Below are positions 1-10,332 of a stretch of DNA of 64,000 bases, piece after piece. Position numbers and translations under genes: made by a program. Under the pieces are notes generated by a model. It saw only the letters and a list, made by a program, of their open reading frames with translations. It had not been told where the DNA came from and ran no database searches. The DNA is taken from the NCBI GenBank assembly GCA_016709875.1, contig JADJLZ010000005.1:372001-436000 (forward strand), given 5' to 3'. Position 1 is the first letter of the stretch; each line of letters starts with the position of its first letter. Source of the stretch: Planctomycetota bacterium. GTDB lineage: Bacteria > Planctomycetota > UBA1135 > GCA-002686595.

Positions 1-618
1 CGTCAGCGCGCCTACGGGGCACAGGTCGGCGATGTTGCCCTGGTAGTTGCCCGTGAGCGGCCGGTCGGCGAAGGTCGCGATCGTCGAGCGCGAGCCGAGG
101 TCGGCGACGGTCAGCTGCGGCTTCTTGGTGACTTCCTCGAAGAAGCGCACGCAGCGGCTGCACAGGATGCAGCGCTCCTCGTCGAGCACGATCACGTCGC
201 CGAGCGACTTGCGCTTCTCGAGTTTGCGGCGCGGCTCGTGCGTGCGGCCCTCGCCCTGGCCCTCGGAGTAGGTGTAGTCCTGCAGGTCGCACTCGCCGGC
301 CTTGTCGCAGATCGGGCAGTCGAGCGGGTGGTTCTTGAGCAGGAACTCCAGGCACTCGCGGCGCGTGTCGTGCGCCTTGGTGCTCTCGGTCTGCACCACC
401 ATGCCCTCGGCGGGAAAAGTGCGGCAGGCGACCATCACGCGCGCGGGGCCGGTGCCCTGCTGCACCTCGACTTGGCAGATGCGGCAGCTGCCGACCGGTT
501 CGAGACCGGGGTGATAGCAGTAGTGCGGCACCTCGACGTGGTTCGAGTGGCACGCGGCGATCAGCGGCTTCTTGGGATCCGCGTCGATCTCGCGGCCGTT
601 GACGGTGATCTTGGTCAC
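1..618 (-). CDS. nuoG: NADH-quinone oxidoreductase subunit G (N-terminal part, runs off window)
   Basis: The first 206 codons of the large electron-input subunit of complex I are present; the rest lies beyond the left edge. The N-terminal 2Fe-2S ferredoxin domain is visible (GSCRIC and an upstream Cys pair), followed by the His-Cys cluster segment HPLDCPICDKAGECDLQD and the 4Fe-4S motif ERCILCSRCVRF. The GTG start at 618 follows the nuoF stop codon by one base, so translation is probably coupled. The molybdopterin-like domain cannot be assessed. The subunit passes electrons from NuoF along the peripheral arm at the inner membrane. Confidence 0.95.
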   Translation of the reverse strand, partial: MTKITVNGREIDADPKKPLIAACHSNHVEVPHYCYHPGLEPVGSCRICQVEVQQGTGPARVMVACRTFPAEGMVVQTESTKAHDTRRECLEFLLKNHPLDCPICDKAGECDLQDYTYSEGQGEGRTHEPRRKLEKRKSLGDVIVLDEERCILCSRCVRFFEEVTKKPQLTVADLGSRSTIATFADRPLTGNYQGNIADLCPVGALT

Positions 619-619
619 G

Positions 620-1935
<1,316 letters not shown>

Positions 1936-1939
<4 letters not shown>

Positions 1940-2406
1940 CGCAGGCCTCCCAGGATCTTCTCGGCCTTCTCGGGCGTCAGGTCTTCGTGGTAGACGCCGT
2001 CGAGGTCGAACATCGGTGCGTTGGCGCAGGCGCCCTGGCACTCGACGGGCCAGACGGTGAACTTGCCGTCGGCTGAAGTGCCGTAGGGCTTCGCGCCGGT
2101 GACCTTGCAGACGTGTTCCATGAGCTGCGTCGCGCCGCGCAGTTCGCAGCTGATGTTGTGGCACACCGAGACGACGTGCTTGCCGGCCGGCTTGAGCCGG
2201 AACATCGGGTAGAAGGAGGCGACGCCGTACACCTCGACCGGCTCCAGGCCGAAGTACGAGGCGAGGTCCTCGAGCGTCTGCGGCGAGATCCAGCCGCCGA
2301 GCTCCTCCTGGCAACGGTGCAGCGCCGGGATCAGGCCCGCGCGCTTTTCGGGGTACTTCTTCACGAGCTCGTCGAACTCGCGCACGAGTTTTTCCGGGAG
2401 TGCCAT
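1936..2406 (-). CDS. nuoE: NADH-quinone oxidoreductase subunit E
   Basis: A 156-residue thioredoxin-fold 2Fe-2S protein of complex I that partners NuoF. The four cluster ligands are visible as CHNISC and CQGAC, spaced as in the family. The ATG at 2406 overlaps the nuoD TGA stop (ATGA), and its own stop overlaps the nuoF TTG start. Start: MALPEKLVREFDEL. Confidence 0.95.
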
Positions 2407-3641
2407 CAGCGGTCGACCTCGCCCATCACGAAATCCAGCGAGCCGATGATCGAGACCGTGTCCGAGAACAGGCGGTCCTTCATCAGCACGGGTATGGCTT
2501 GAACGTTCATCAATCCCGGCGCGCGGATGTGGCAGCGCACGGGGTGGCTCGTGCCGTCGGAGACCACGTAGAAGCCGAGCTCGCCCTTCGACGACTCGAT
2601 CCCGTGGTAGGCCTCGCCCTCGGGCAGCGCCATGTCGGTCACGATCTTGAACTGGTGGATCAGCTCCTCCATCGAGCTCTTGACCTTGTCCTTGGGCGGC
2701 AGCACGAAGCGCCGGTCGTCGGCCAGGAATTCGCCGCCCTTGGTCTCGCGCAGCAGCGCCAGCGCCTGCTGGCAGATGCGCGCGGACTGGCGCATCTCCT
2801 CGATGCGCACGAGGTAGCGGTCGTAGCAGTCGCCGCGCGTGCCCACGGCCACGTCGAATTCGTAGCGCTCGTAGCCCGAGTAGGGCGTCTTCTTGCGCAG
2901 GTCGAAGTCGAAACCCGAGGCGCGCAGGTTGGGCCCGTTGAGCGACCAGGCGAGCGCCATCTCCTTCGTGATGATGCCGATGTCGCGGTTGCGGTCGAAC
3001 CAGATGCGGTTGCCCGAGAGCATCGCCTCGAACTCGTCCACCGCGGAGAGGAAGTGGTCCAGCCACTTGCCGATCTCGCGCCCGACCTCGTCCTCGACGT
3101 CGGCATAGACGCCGCCGATCCGGACGTAGGTGTTGTTCATCCGGTGGCCGGTGTAGGCGTCGAGCATCGTGTACAGGGACTCGCGCTCCTTGAAGGTGAA
3201 GAAGAACATCGTCACTGCACCCAGGTCGATCGCGGTGGTGCCCAGATAGATCAGGTGCGAGCCGATGCGGCTCAGCTCCATCAGCAGCACGCGGATGATG
3301 TTGCCGCGCTCGGGCACCTCGAGGCCGGCGAGCTTCTCGAGCGCCAGCGCGTACCCGACGTTGTTCATCAGCGGCTGCACGTAGTCGAGGCGGTCGGTGT
3401 GCACGAAGAACTTGCGCCAGCCGAGCGACTCGCAGGTCTTCTCCTTGCCGCGGTGCAGGTACCCGACCTCGGGCTCGATGCGCGCGATCGTCTCGCCGTC
3501 GAGCATCACGCGCAGGCGCAGCACGCCGTGCGTGGCCGGGTGCTGCGGGCCCATGTTGAGCTCCATCAGCTCGCCGTGCAGCGGATCGTCGCCGTCCAGC
3601 GAGCCGCGGTTGTATTCGAAGACCTTGGTCGTCGTGGCCAT
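2406..3641 (-). CDS. nuoD: NADH-quinone oxidoreductase subunit D (49 kDa)
   Basis: A 411-residue subunit that helps form the quinone-binding cavity beside NuoB. The N-terminal signature MGPQHPATHGVLRL is followed by GYLHRGKEKTCE, both typical of the 49-kDa family, and the length is normal. C and D are separate genes here, unlike the fused nuoCD of enterobacteria. It lies seven bases downstream of nuoC, and its stop overlaps the nuoE start. Confidence 0.96.
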   Translation of the reverse strand: MATTTKVFEYNRGSLDGDDPLHGELMELNMGPQHPATHGVLRLRVMLDGETIARIEPEVGYLHRGKEKTCESLGWRKFFVHTDRLDYVQPLMNNVGYALALEKLAGLEVPERGNIIRVLLMELSRIGSHLIYLGTTAIDLGAVTMFFFTFKERESLYTMLDAYTGHRMNNTYVRIGGVYADVEDEVGREIGKWLDHFLSAVDEFEAMLSGNRIWFDRNRDIGIITKEMALAWSLNGPNLRASGFDFDLRKKTPYSGYERYEFDVAVGTRGDCYDRYLVRIEEMRQSARICQQALALLRETKGGEFLADDRRFVLPPKDKVKSSMEELIHQFKIVTDMALPEGEAYHGIESSKGELGFYVVSDGTSHPVRCHIRAPGLMNVQAIPVLMKDRLFSDTVSIIGSLDFVMGEVDR

Positions 3642-3648
3642 GCTGCTC

Positions 3649-4178
3649 TCAGTTCCCCTGCGGCGCGTGCGGCAGGTCGCGGTTCACGGGCCGTTCGCGG
3701 CGCAGGCGATCCCACTCGCGGTAGAGCCGGTCAGGCTCGATACCCTGGTGGGGGAAGTCCTTGCGCAGCGGGTGGTGTTCGTAGGCCTGCGGCATCAGCA
3801 GGCGCTTCAGTCCGACGTGGCCGTCGAAGCGGATGCCGAACATGTCCCAGCACTCGCGTTCGGAGTACGCGGCGCCGGGGAAGAGGTCGGTGATCGTGCG
3901 CACGCGCGGATCGCCGCCGTCGATGCGCGCGCGCAGGCGCACGCGATCGGCGTGGGCCGAGGAAAGGAACTGCCAGACGAGCTCGAAGCGTGGCTCGGCG
4001 GGGAAGTGGTCGACCGCGGTCACGAAGGTGTTCGTGTCGAAACCGGCCTGCTGCTTCAGGCGCCGGATCGCCTCCCAGGCGAGCGCCGGGGCGAGCTCGA
4101 TCACGGGTGTGCCCTCGCGCGAGAGGGAATGCTGGAACTCGAGACCCGCGAGCGCGGACTGGGCGCGTTCGAGGGTGC

Positions 4179-4182
<4 letters not shown>
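3649..4182 (-). CDS. nuoC: NADH-quinone oxidoreductase subunit C (30 kDa)
   Basis: A 177-residue protein with the 30-kDa subunit signature: ERECWDMFGIRFDGH followed by LLMPQAYEHHPLRKDFP. It is part of the hydrophilic connecting module of complex I. The ATG at 4182 overlaps the nuoB stop (ATGA), giving MSTLERAQSALAGL. The C-terminal tail after residue 150 is Arg-rich. Confidence 0.94.
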
Positions 4183-4789
<607 letters not shown>

Positions 4790-4802
<13 letters not shown>

Positions 4803-5164
4803 TCGAGACCTCCCTTGCGCCACACGTAGGCCAGAGCAAGCGCGAGGATCGCGACGAAGGCGACGATCTCGGCCAGGACGAAAGTACCGACGCCCGCGAG
4901 CTTGAAGTGCGTCGCGCCCACCGCCCAGAGCACGAGGAACACCGACTCCACGTCAAACAGGATGAAGAGCACCGCGACGAGGTAGAAGTGGATCGAGAGG
5001 CGCAGACGCGCGCTGCCGATCGGAGCCATCCCGCACTCGTAGGACTCGAGCTTTCCGACGTTCACGCGCCGCCGTCCTGCGAATTCGCTGAGCAGCAGGT
5101 TGACGGCGACGAAGCCGAGAACGACCGCGACCAGGACCAGGATGGGGATGTAGCTCTGCAGCAT
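4790..5164 (-). CDS. nuoA: NADH-quinone oxidoreductase subunit A
   Basis: A 124-residue membrane subunit with three transmembrane helices, at the junction of the peripheral and membrane arms. The conserved loop ESYECGMAP and the following helix containing LFDVESVFL are diagnostic. It is the first gene of the nuo run, and the 257-bp gap upstream should hold the operon promoter. No ribosome-binding site is visible in front of its ATG; the bases there are a run of C. Confidence 0.95.
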
Positions 5165-5398
5165 GGGGGGGTCTGCTTCCGCGCGCGGAACGGCCTCGCG
5201 GAGGGCTCTGCGTGGGCGCGCGGGGCCGGGGGGGAGGTGGCTCCTCGCGTCTCGCTACGGGGACGAAAATTGGCCGGGAGTGTAGCTAGGGCGGGGGGGT
5301 GGAGGAAGGGCGCGGCTCCCGAACCTGTCTGGGCCGGAGAGCGCAGGCGATGTGTGTCGGTTGTTCGGCGAATAATGAGCCAGAAGTATATATCCACA

Positions 5399-5412
5399 AA
5401 TCACTTGTGATT
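5399..5412. promoter_or_regulatory. AT-rich inverted repeat upstream of nuo operon
   Basis: The gap 5165-5421 is the longest gene-free stretch here. Most of it is GC-rich and featureless, but 5380-5415 is unusually AT-rich. It contains AATCAC-TT-GTGATT, a 6-2-6 inverted repeat, next to TATATA (5388-5393). Reading toward nuoA this could be a promoter with an operator, or the end of the upstream transcript. No recognisable -35 box or T-run was found, so the function is a guess. Confidence 0.35.
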
Positions 5413-5421
5413 CACGTACTC

Positions 5422-6984
5422 CTATCCGTCGATATGCACGAACTCCCCCCCGCTGCCCTTCGCCAGGCGCTCGAGCGCGCCGTCGCCCTCCGCGCCGATC
5501 TGGACGGTGTCGAAGAGCACCCGTGTGCGCGCGTTCACGCGCGAGAGGAAGCCGGGGACCCAGCCCGGACCCTCGTTGGTCGCGCCGTCGCAGAGCACGA
5601 TCACGGTGTCGGCGTCGATGCGCGAGAGATCGAGCGTGCGGTTCTCCGCGATGCCGAAGACGCGCTCGACACCCGCGCGCAGCTGCGTGCTGCCGCGCGG
5701 CTTCTGGTCGAGCCAGAGCTTCGCCGCGCGCAACGACTCGGCGTCCGCGCGCACGAGGTCGTCCTTCCAGATCTCCGCGAAGTCGTGGAACACGACCACG
5801 TCGAAGCGTGCGCCCGCGGGCAGCTCGGCCGCGAAGCGCAGCAGCTGCCCGACCGCCACGTCCCAGCGCGAGCGCCGTTCGCCGCCCGGGCTCGTCGGGC
5901 CGAAGCCTTCGGACATCGAGCCCGAACGGTCGAGCACGAACACCACGCGATCGGTCCAGGGCCGCAGCGTGAAGAAGCCCGCGCGCGTGCGGCCGTCCGC
6001 GCCATTGTCGGTGCGCGGCGGGGCGACTTCGCCGCGCTGCACCGCGGACCACCACTCGCGCCAGCGCGCGACGTCGAAGCCGTAGCTGCGACCGGCGCGG
6101 TCCTCGAGCGCGCGCACGAGCTCGTGCTCGACGCGCAGCGCCTGCAGACCGGCTTCCGCGCGCTTCTTCCAGACCTCGAGCGCGTCGATCAGCACCGGCA
6201 CGATCGCCGCGTGCTCGAGCGGGTGGCTGAAGGCGATCGCGCGCGACACCGCGCGCCAGTCCTGCGAGCGCAGCCCCGGCTCGACCAGCGCGCGCAGGCG
6301 CTCCCCCAGGGGGCCCAGCGGCTGCGGTGGCAGGCGCGTGAAATGCCGCTCCGCGAGCTCCGCCGCGCGCGGCAGGCCGCTGGCGGCCTCGGGTTGCTCG
6401 ATCAGCGAGAGAAACAGGCTGTTGACGCCCTTGTCCTGGTAGCCGCACAGGGATTCGAGCGCGAGATCGCGCAACGCCGGGTCGGGATCGCGCACGCAGC
6501 CGAGCAGCGCGAGCAGCAGTCCGGGATTGGGCTTGGGCGCCACCAGCCACAGCGCGGCGCGCCGGCGCAGCAGCGGCTGCGTGCGGCCGGAGGCGAGCAG
6601 CTCGCGGGCGAGGAAGCGCTCGAAATCCGCGTCCTGGTGCGCGCGCAGCGCCTCCGCGCACAACTCGCGCAACTCGAGCGCCGGGCCCGAGTCGTCCTCG
6701 AGTGAGGGCAGGTCGGCGTTGCCGATCGTCAGCCCGACGAAGTCGAGCAGCGCGCAGGCGACGTCGCGCTCGCGCGTGCTGTCGACCGCCCACAGGAGGC
6801 GCAGGTCGGACACGATCAGCTTGAGCTCACGGAACTGGTCGCCGTCGAGCTCGAGCCTGTGCTCGCGCAGCCGCTTCAGGAAGTCCTGCGCGCGCTGCAG
6901 CGTATCGCTCTTCTGCGCCGCGGCGAGGGCCGGGGCGCAGAGCAGGAACAGCAAGAGCAGCAGGATCGGGCGCAGGCGGGGCAC
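5422..6984 (-). CDS. Exported von Willebrand factor A domain protein
   Basis: A 520-residue protein. Residues 1-23 are a signal peptide (hydrophobic Leu run ending ALAAAQ). Residues 30-300 are helical with HEAT-like character (LRDLALESLCGYQ and similar). Residues 349-520 form a VWA domain with the MIDAS motif LDRSGSMS near 351-358, a conserved Thr in GSTQL near 433 and CDGATNEG near 467. The metal site looks intact, so ligand binding is plausible; the partner is unknown. The GTG start at 6984 follows a TAGGTT hexamer by six bases. Confidence 0.8.
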   Translation of the reverse strand: MPRLRPILLLLLFLLCAPALAAAQKSDTLQRAQDFLKRLREHRLELDGDQFRELKLIVSDLRLLWAVDSTRERDVACALLDFVGLTIGNADLPSLEDDSGPALELRELCAEALRAHQDADFERFLARELLASGRTQPLLRRRAALWLVAPKPNPGLLLALLGCVRDPDPALRDLALESLCGYQDKGVNSLFLSLIEQPEAASGLPRAAELAERHFTRLPPQPLGPLGERLRALVEPGLRSQDWRAVSRAIAFSHPLEHAAIVPVLIDALEVWKKRAEAGLQALRVEHELVRALEDRAGRSYGFDVARWREWWSAVQRGEVAPPRTDNGADGRTRAGFFTLRPWTDRVVFVLDRSGSMSEGFGPTSPGGERRSRWDVAVGQLLRFAAELPAGARFDVVVFHDFAEIWKDDLVRADAESLRAAKLWLDQKPRGSTQLRAGVERVFGIAENRTLDLSRIDADTVIVLCDGATNEGPGWVPGFLSRVNARTRVLFDTVQIGAEGDGALERLAKGSGGEFVHIDG

Positions 6985-6990
6985 GGCCAG

Positions 6991-6996
6991 AACCTA
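6991..6996 (-). promoter_or_regulatory. Putative -10 box TAGGTT, leaderless start
   Basis: TAGGTT on the minus strand ends six bases before the GTG start of the VWA gene. That spacing would make the start codon the first transcribed codon. Confidence 0.4.
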
Positions 6997-6998
6997 GC

Positions 6999-7445
6999 TC
7001 AACAGCGATCGTAGTCGGGCCGCCAATCGCGGATGCGCTGTTTGATCGCGCGACGGTCGGTCAGCCGCTCCTCGAGCACGGCGCGCGCGAGCCCGGGCAG
7101 CTCCGCGTCGCTCGCGAAGCGCAGCGCGACCAACTGGCCGATCGTGAACTCGCCGATGCGCCCGCGCAGCTCGGCGGGCAGCAGGCGTTCGAGCCGCAGG
7201 CGCTCCTCGAGCCGGATCACGCGGTCCTGCACGCTGAGCGCGAAGACGCGCATGGCGAAGAACACGATCACCAGTGCGACCGCGAGTGCCAGCTGCAGCC
7301 CGGTCGCGAAGCCCGGCTCGCGCCATAGCTGCAGCGCGCCGTAGCCGAGGTTCACGAGCAGGATCCCGAAGGCGGCGAAGTGGTAGCTCGGCTCGATCTT
7401 GCCGTGGTTGGCGTAGGTCTGCGGGCGGCGTTCGAAGTGGAACAT
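6999..7445 (-). CDS. DUF6526-like small membrane protein
   Basis: A 148-residue protein with two transmembrane helices (about residues 24-43 and 50-68) and a charged cytoplasmic C-terminal half. The N-terminal segment YANHGKIEPSYHFAAF resembles the family named DUF6526, judged from memory. Function is unknown. It lies upstream of the VWA gene with a 14-bp gap, but each has its own hexamer-type promoter candidate, so co-transcription is uncertain. Confidence 0.7.
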   Translation of the reverse strand: MFHFERRPQTYANHGKIEPSYHFAAFGILLVNLGYGALQLWREPGFATGLQLALAVALVIVFFAMRVFALSVQDRVIRLEERLRLERLLPAELRGRIGEFTIGQLVALRFASDAELPGLARAVLEERLTDRRAIKQRIRDWRPDYDRC

Positions 7446-7452
7446 GCGCGCC

Positions 7453-7458
7453 AGCCTA
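7453..7458 (-). promoter_or_regulatory. Putative -10 box TAGGCT, leaderless start
   Basis: TAGGCT on the minus strand lies seven bases before the ATG at 7445, and there is no ribosome-binding site between. Confidence 0.45.
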
Positions 7459-7469
7459 GCGGCGCGAGC

Positions 7470-8480
7470 TCAGCGGGCGACGGGGATCTCGATTTCGAGG
7501 AACAACGCACGTTTCTCGAAGCCCGGCGACTGGTGCAGCCCGCGCAGGCGCACCTTGGCGCCGGTCTTGGAGAACTCGATCGCCGCCTCCTCGTCCACGC
7601 CGAGGGAGCGCGTGTGGTCGAGGACAAGCGTCTGCTTGTCGACGCTCCGGCCCTGCGCGTCGAGCAGTTCGGCCTCGATCTCGAACTCGCGGCCGATCAG
7701 GCCCGGCACGCGGTGGCCGCAGGCGTTGCGCAGCGTCACGCGCGTGCCCGCTCCCGCAGCACTCGCCGAGACCTCGAAGGCGCGCGCGAGAAAGCCCGGA
7801 TCGCGCGGCGTCTGCAACTCGTGGCTGCGACCGGCGCGTTTCACGTAGGCCGGGTCGCCGTTCTTCTCGTGGCTCGCCGGATCGGAGACGAATTCGCGCT
7901 CGATCGCCTGCATGTGGCAGCCGACGCAGCTCTTGCCCTTCTCCCACTGACTCGTCTCGACGAAGTCCTTCGCGATGCCGATCACCGGGCCGACATTGGT
8001 CGCGTGGCAGGCGATGCACAGCTGCGACTGGCCTTCCTCCGTGAGCAGCGCGCTCTTCTTCGAGGCGTGCGCCTTGGTCTGCGCGCCGACGGGCCCGAGG
8101 ATCTCGCCCTGCGTCCCGAGGTGGCAGGCGTTGCAGTCCACACCCATGTGCGCCACGGCCGCCTGCGCGGCGTCGCGCGGCTTGGGCTTGGTGCCCGGCT
8201 CGAAGCCCGAGAGCGGCTGGGGGATGTGGCAGTTGTGGCAAGCCTCGGGCTTGCGCTTGTCCTTCAACTCCTCCTGGTAGCGCGGGTCGAGCCAGGCCGT
8301 GGCGTGCGTCGTGCGCGCCCACTCGCGCGCGACGTTCTCGTGGCAGCCGGCGCAGCTCAGCTCATGCCACTTGTCGTTCTCGACCGGCCGGCCATCGGCG
8401 AGCGGTCGCACGGCCTCGAGCTTCCAGTCCTCGCGCGCGCAAGGCAGCGTGAGTGCCGCAAGGAGGATCCAGGATCGCAT
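7470..8480 (-). CDS. Exported pentaheme c-type cytochrome
   Basis: A 336-residue periplasmic protein with a short N-terminal signal (MRSWILLAALTLPCA). It has five heme-attachment motifs, in order CAGCH, CHNCH, CNACH, CIACH and CVGCH, all in the first two thirds. The last 120 residues lack hemes and look like a beta domain. The pattern resembles the cytochrome c554/NrfB-like multiheme group. No dedicated partner oxidoreductase is adjacent, so its electron donor and acceptor are unknown. Confidence 0.85.
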   Translation of the reverse strand: MRSWILLAALTLPCAREDWKLEAVRPLADGRPVENDKWHELSCAGCHENVAREWARTTHATAWLDPRYQEELKDKRKPEACHNCHIPQPLSGFEPGTKPKPRDAAQAAVAHMGVDCNACHLGTQGEILGPVGAQTKAHASKKSALLTEEGQSQLCIACHATNVGPVIGIAKDFVETSQWEKGKSCVGCHMQAIEREFVSDPASHEKNGDPAYVKRAGRSHELQTPRDPGFLARAFEVSASAAGAGTRVTLRNACGHRVPGLIGREFEIEAELLDAQGRSVDKQTLVLDHTRSLGVDEEAAIEFSKTGAKVRLRGLHQSPGFEKRALFLEIEIPVAR

Positions 8481-8495
8481 CGCTCGACCGCGGCG

Positions 8496-8678
8496 CTACT
8501 TGTCGAAGACGTTGGTCTCGCTGGGCGAGATGCGCTCGTCGACCTTTTCGATGCGCAGGTCGAGCTTGGCGAAGTCGAGTTTCGTCGTCTGCTTCTGCTC
8601 CTCGCCGCGCTCCTCGCGCTTCTGGGGGGCGGGCTTGGGCGTCTCGGTCTTCTGCTGCTTGGGTTCGATCGGCGTCAT
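8496..8678 (-). CDS. Small charged hypothetical protein
   Basis: A 60-residue protein beginning MTPIEPKQQKTETPKPAPQK, followed by a Glu/Lys/Gln-rich middle and an acidic-basic C terminus. There is no signal peptide or membrane segment, and it is probably disordered. I chose the ATG at 8678 because GGAG lies seven bases upstream. It is 15 bp ahead of the cytochrome gene and likely shares its transcript. IS copy 1 begins 48 bp upstream, so its native promoter may have been displaced. Confidence 0.55.
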   Translation of the reverse strand: MTPIEPKQQKTETPKPAPQKREERGEEQKQTTKLDFAKLDLRIEKVDERISPSETNVFDK

Positions 8679-8726
8679 CGTGGGCTCCGGGGTCCAGTGG
8701 AGCACTCGCGTCCGTCCCCCGCAAGG

Positions 8727-9873
8727 GACTCTGCCGCCCTTCGCTGTGCAGGAAATCGGTCCGGCACGCACAACCTTGGCCTGATCCGAGCGTCTTCCGT
8801 GTGGACGCGCCTCTCCCGGGCGCGCCGAGGAGGACGCCCGATGGAATTTCGCCCAGATCACTGCCCCTGCGAAGAACCCAAATGTGCCGGCTCCGCCGGC
8901 TTCAGTACCAACGCCGCGGCCACTACACGCGCGCCTGCGACGGCCGTCGCGTGCAGCGCTTCCAGTGCAAGGCCTGCAGGCGCACGTTCTCGACGCAGAC
9001 GTTTCGCGTCGACTACGGCCTGAAACGCGTCTCACTCGACGTGAAGATCTTCCTCGCGCTGATCTCGAAGGTCACGCAGCGCCAGATCGCGAAGACGCAT
9101 CACTGCACGCTGCGCACGGTCGCGCGGCGGCTGGATCTCTTCGGCAAGCAAGGCCGCGGATTCCACGAGTGGCGCATGCGCATGCGCGGGATCGCGACGC
9201 CCTGGGAGGGGCAGTTCCAGCTCGACGAGCTCGAGACCTTCGAGCACAACCGCCGCTTGAAACCGGTTACGGTGCCCGTGCTCGTACACAAGCCCAGCTA
9301 CTGCATCCTGCACGCGGAGGTGGGCACGCTTCCGGCGCGGAAGCCGCTCTCGAAAGCGAACTTGGCGAAGCTCGCGCGCTACGAGAAGCTCGAGGGCGAC
9401 GTCAAGCGCAAGAGCGAGTCACGCGAGAAGATGACGCTCTGCTTCGAGGTGCTCGCGAACGTGTGCGATCCCTCCGCGAAGGTCTTTGTCGGTACCGACG
9501 AGAAGCACACCTACGGCGTGGCGCTGAAGCGCCTCTTCGGCGCGCGCCTCGTGCACCAGAAGACGCACTCGAGCGTGCCGCGCAGCTACAAGAATCCGCT
9601 CTTTCCGATCAACCACACCTTCGCGATGCTGCGCGACAACCTGAGCCGGCTCGTGCGGCGCAATTGGGGTGCCTCGAAGAAGCGCGAGAAGCTCGAGAGC
9701 CACCTGTGGATCTACGTCGCCTGGCGCAACTACGTGCGGCCGATCACCAACCGCAATCACACGCAGACCGCAGCGATGGTCGCGGGCCTTTGCCCGCGCA
9801 TGCTCGAGGTGACCGATCTGCTCGGGGCTAGGATGTTCGTTCCGATGGGCGCACAGTGAAGGGCGGCAGAGTC
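8727..9873 (+). mobile_element. Insertion sequence, copy 1 (IS1/IS1595-like)
   Basis: A 1147-bp element bounded by 23-bp terminal inverted repeats at 8727-8749 and 9851-9873 that differ at one base; the conserved outer part is GACTCTGCCGCCCTTC. A second copy lies at 49832-50976. Only one transposase reading frame lies inside. No clear target duplication is seen; the flanks GCAAGG and GCGAGC match only loosely. The boundaries rest on the inverted repeats and on where similarity between the two copies ends. Confidence 0.88.
8841..9859 (+). pseudogene. IS transposase, frameshifted copy 1
   Basis: A DDE-type transposase with an N-terminal zinc ribbon (CPCEEPKC, then CKACRRTF), a helix-turn-helix region (RQIAKTHHCTLRTVARRL), and catalytic-region motifs QLDELETF, VGTDEKHTY and NHTFAMLRDNLSRLVRRNW, reminiscent of the IS1/IS1595 group. 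Compared with the second copy, one C is missing near 8902, which separates the start (ATG 8841, preceded by AGGAGG) from the body. The body stays open from an in-frame ATG at 8882, which would give 325 residues lacking the first zinc ligands. Activity is doubtful. Confidence 0.85.
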
Positions 9874-10319
9874 GCGAGCGCGCGCTCAAGCGCGTCGACG
9901 AGCCCTTGCGGGTCGTCGGTGCCGATCCGAAAGCGCCTTCCTCCGCGCAGCCGCAACTCGACCGCGTCGAAGCCGCTGACGTTCCACAGCCAACCGCGGC
10001 CGATGTAGTGGATGCCCCAGCCCATCAGCCAGGAGTTGCGCACCGGCTCGGCCTGTTCGATCTCGCGCAGCGGGATCGTGCGCCGGATCCAGCCCGGCCC
10101 GAAGTGCACGCCCAGTTCGCGCGCGCCGACCTGCGTCGAGAGGCTGCCGAAGGCGACCAGCGCGGCGAGCAGGAGCGGCGAGACGACGGCCAGCGCGAGT
10201 CGCGCCTCGAGCGTGGGGATCGCGATCGCGAGCACGCCGCAGAGCAGGAAGCTCATTCCGAGCGCGAGCACGATGACGGTGCCGCGCTGGACGTGGGAGT
10301 AGCGGGGCGTGCCGGACAC
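9828..10319 (-). CDS. Small membrane protein with IS-encoded C terminus
   Basis: A 163-residue protein. Two transmembrane helices (about residues 14-34 and 38-58) precede a soluble domain that looks PH-like or DUF-type (VHFGPGWIRRTIPLREIEQ, then FDAVELRLRGGRRFRIG). The right inverted repeat of IS copy 1 lies inside the frame, so the last 14 residues (TLPPFTVRPSERTS) and the stop codon come from the element. The native C terminus was therefore replaced, apparently without destroying the core. The GTG start at 10319 follows TAGAAT by seven bases. Function is unknown. Confidence 0.7.
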   Translation of the reverse strand: MSGTPRYSHVQRGTVIVLALGMSFLLCGVLAIAIPTLEARLALAVVSPLLLAALVAFGSLSTQVGARELGVHFGPGWIRRTIPLREIEQAEPVRNSWLMGWGIHYIGRGWLWNVSGFDAVELRLRGGRRFRIGTDDPQGLVDALERALATLPPFTVRPSERTS

Positions 10320-10326
10320 GCGACTG

Positions 10327-10332
10327 ATTCTA
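10327..10332 (-). promoter_or_regulatory. Putative -10 box TAGAAT, leaderless start
   Basis: TAGAAT on the minus strand lies seven bases before the GTG at 10319. It overlaps the stop codon of the upstream radical SAM gene. Confidence 0.4.
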
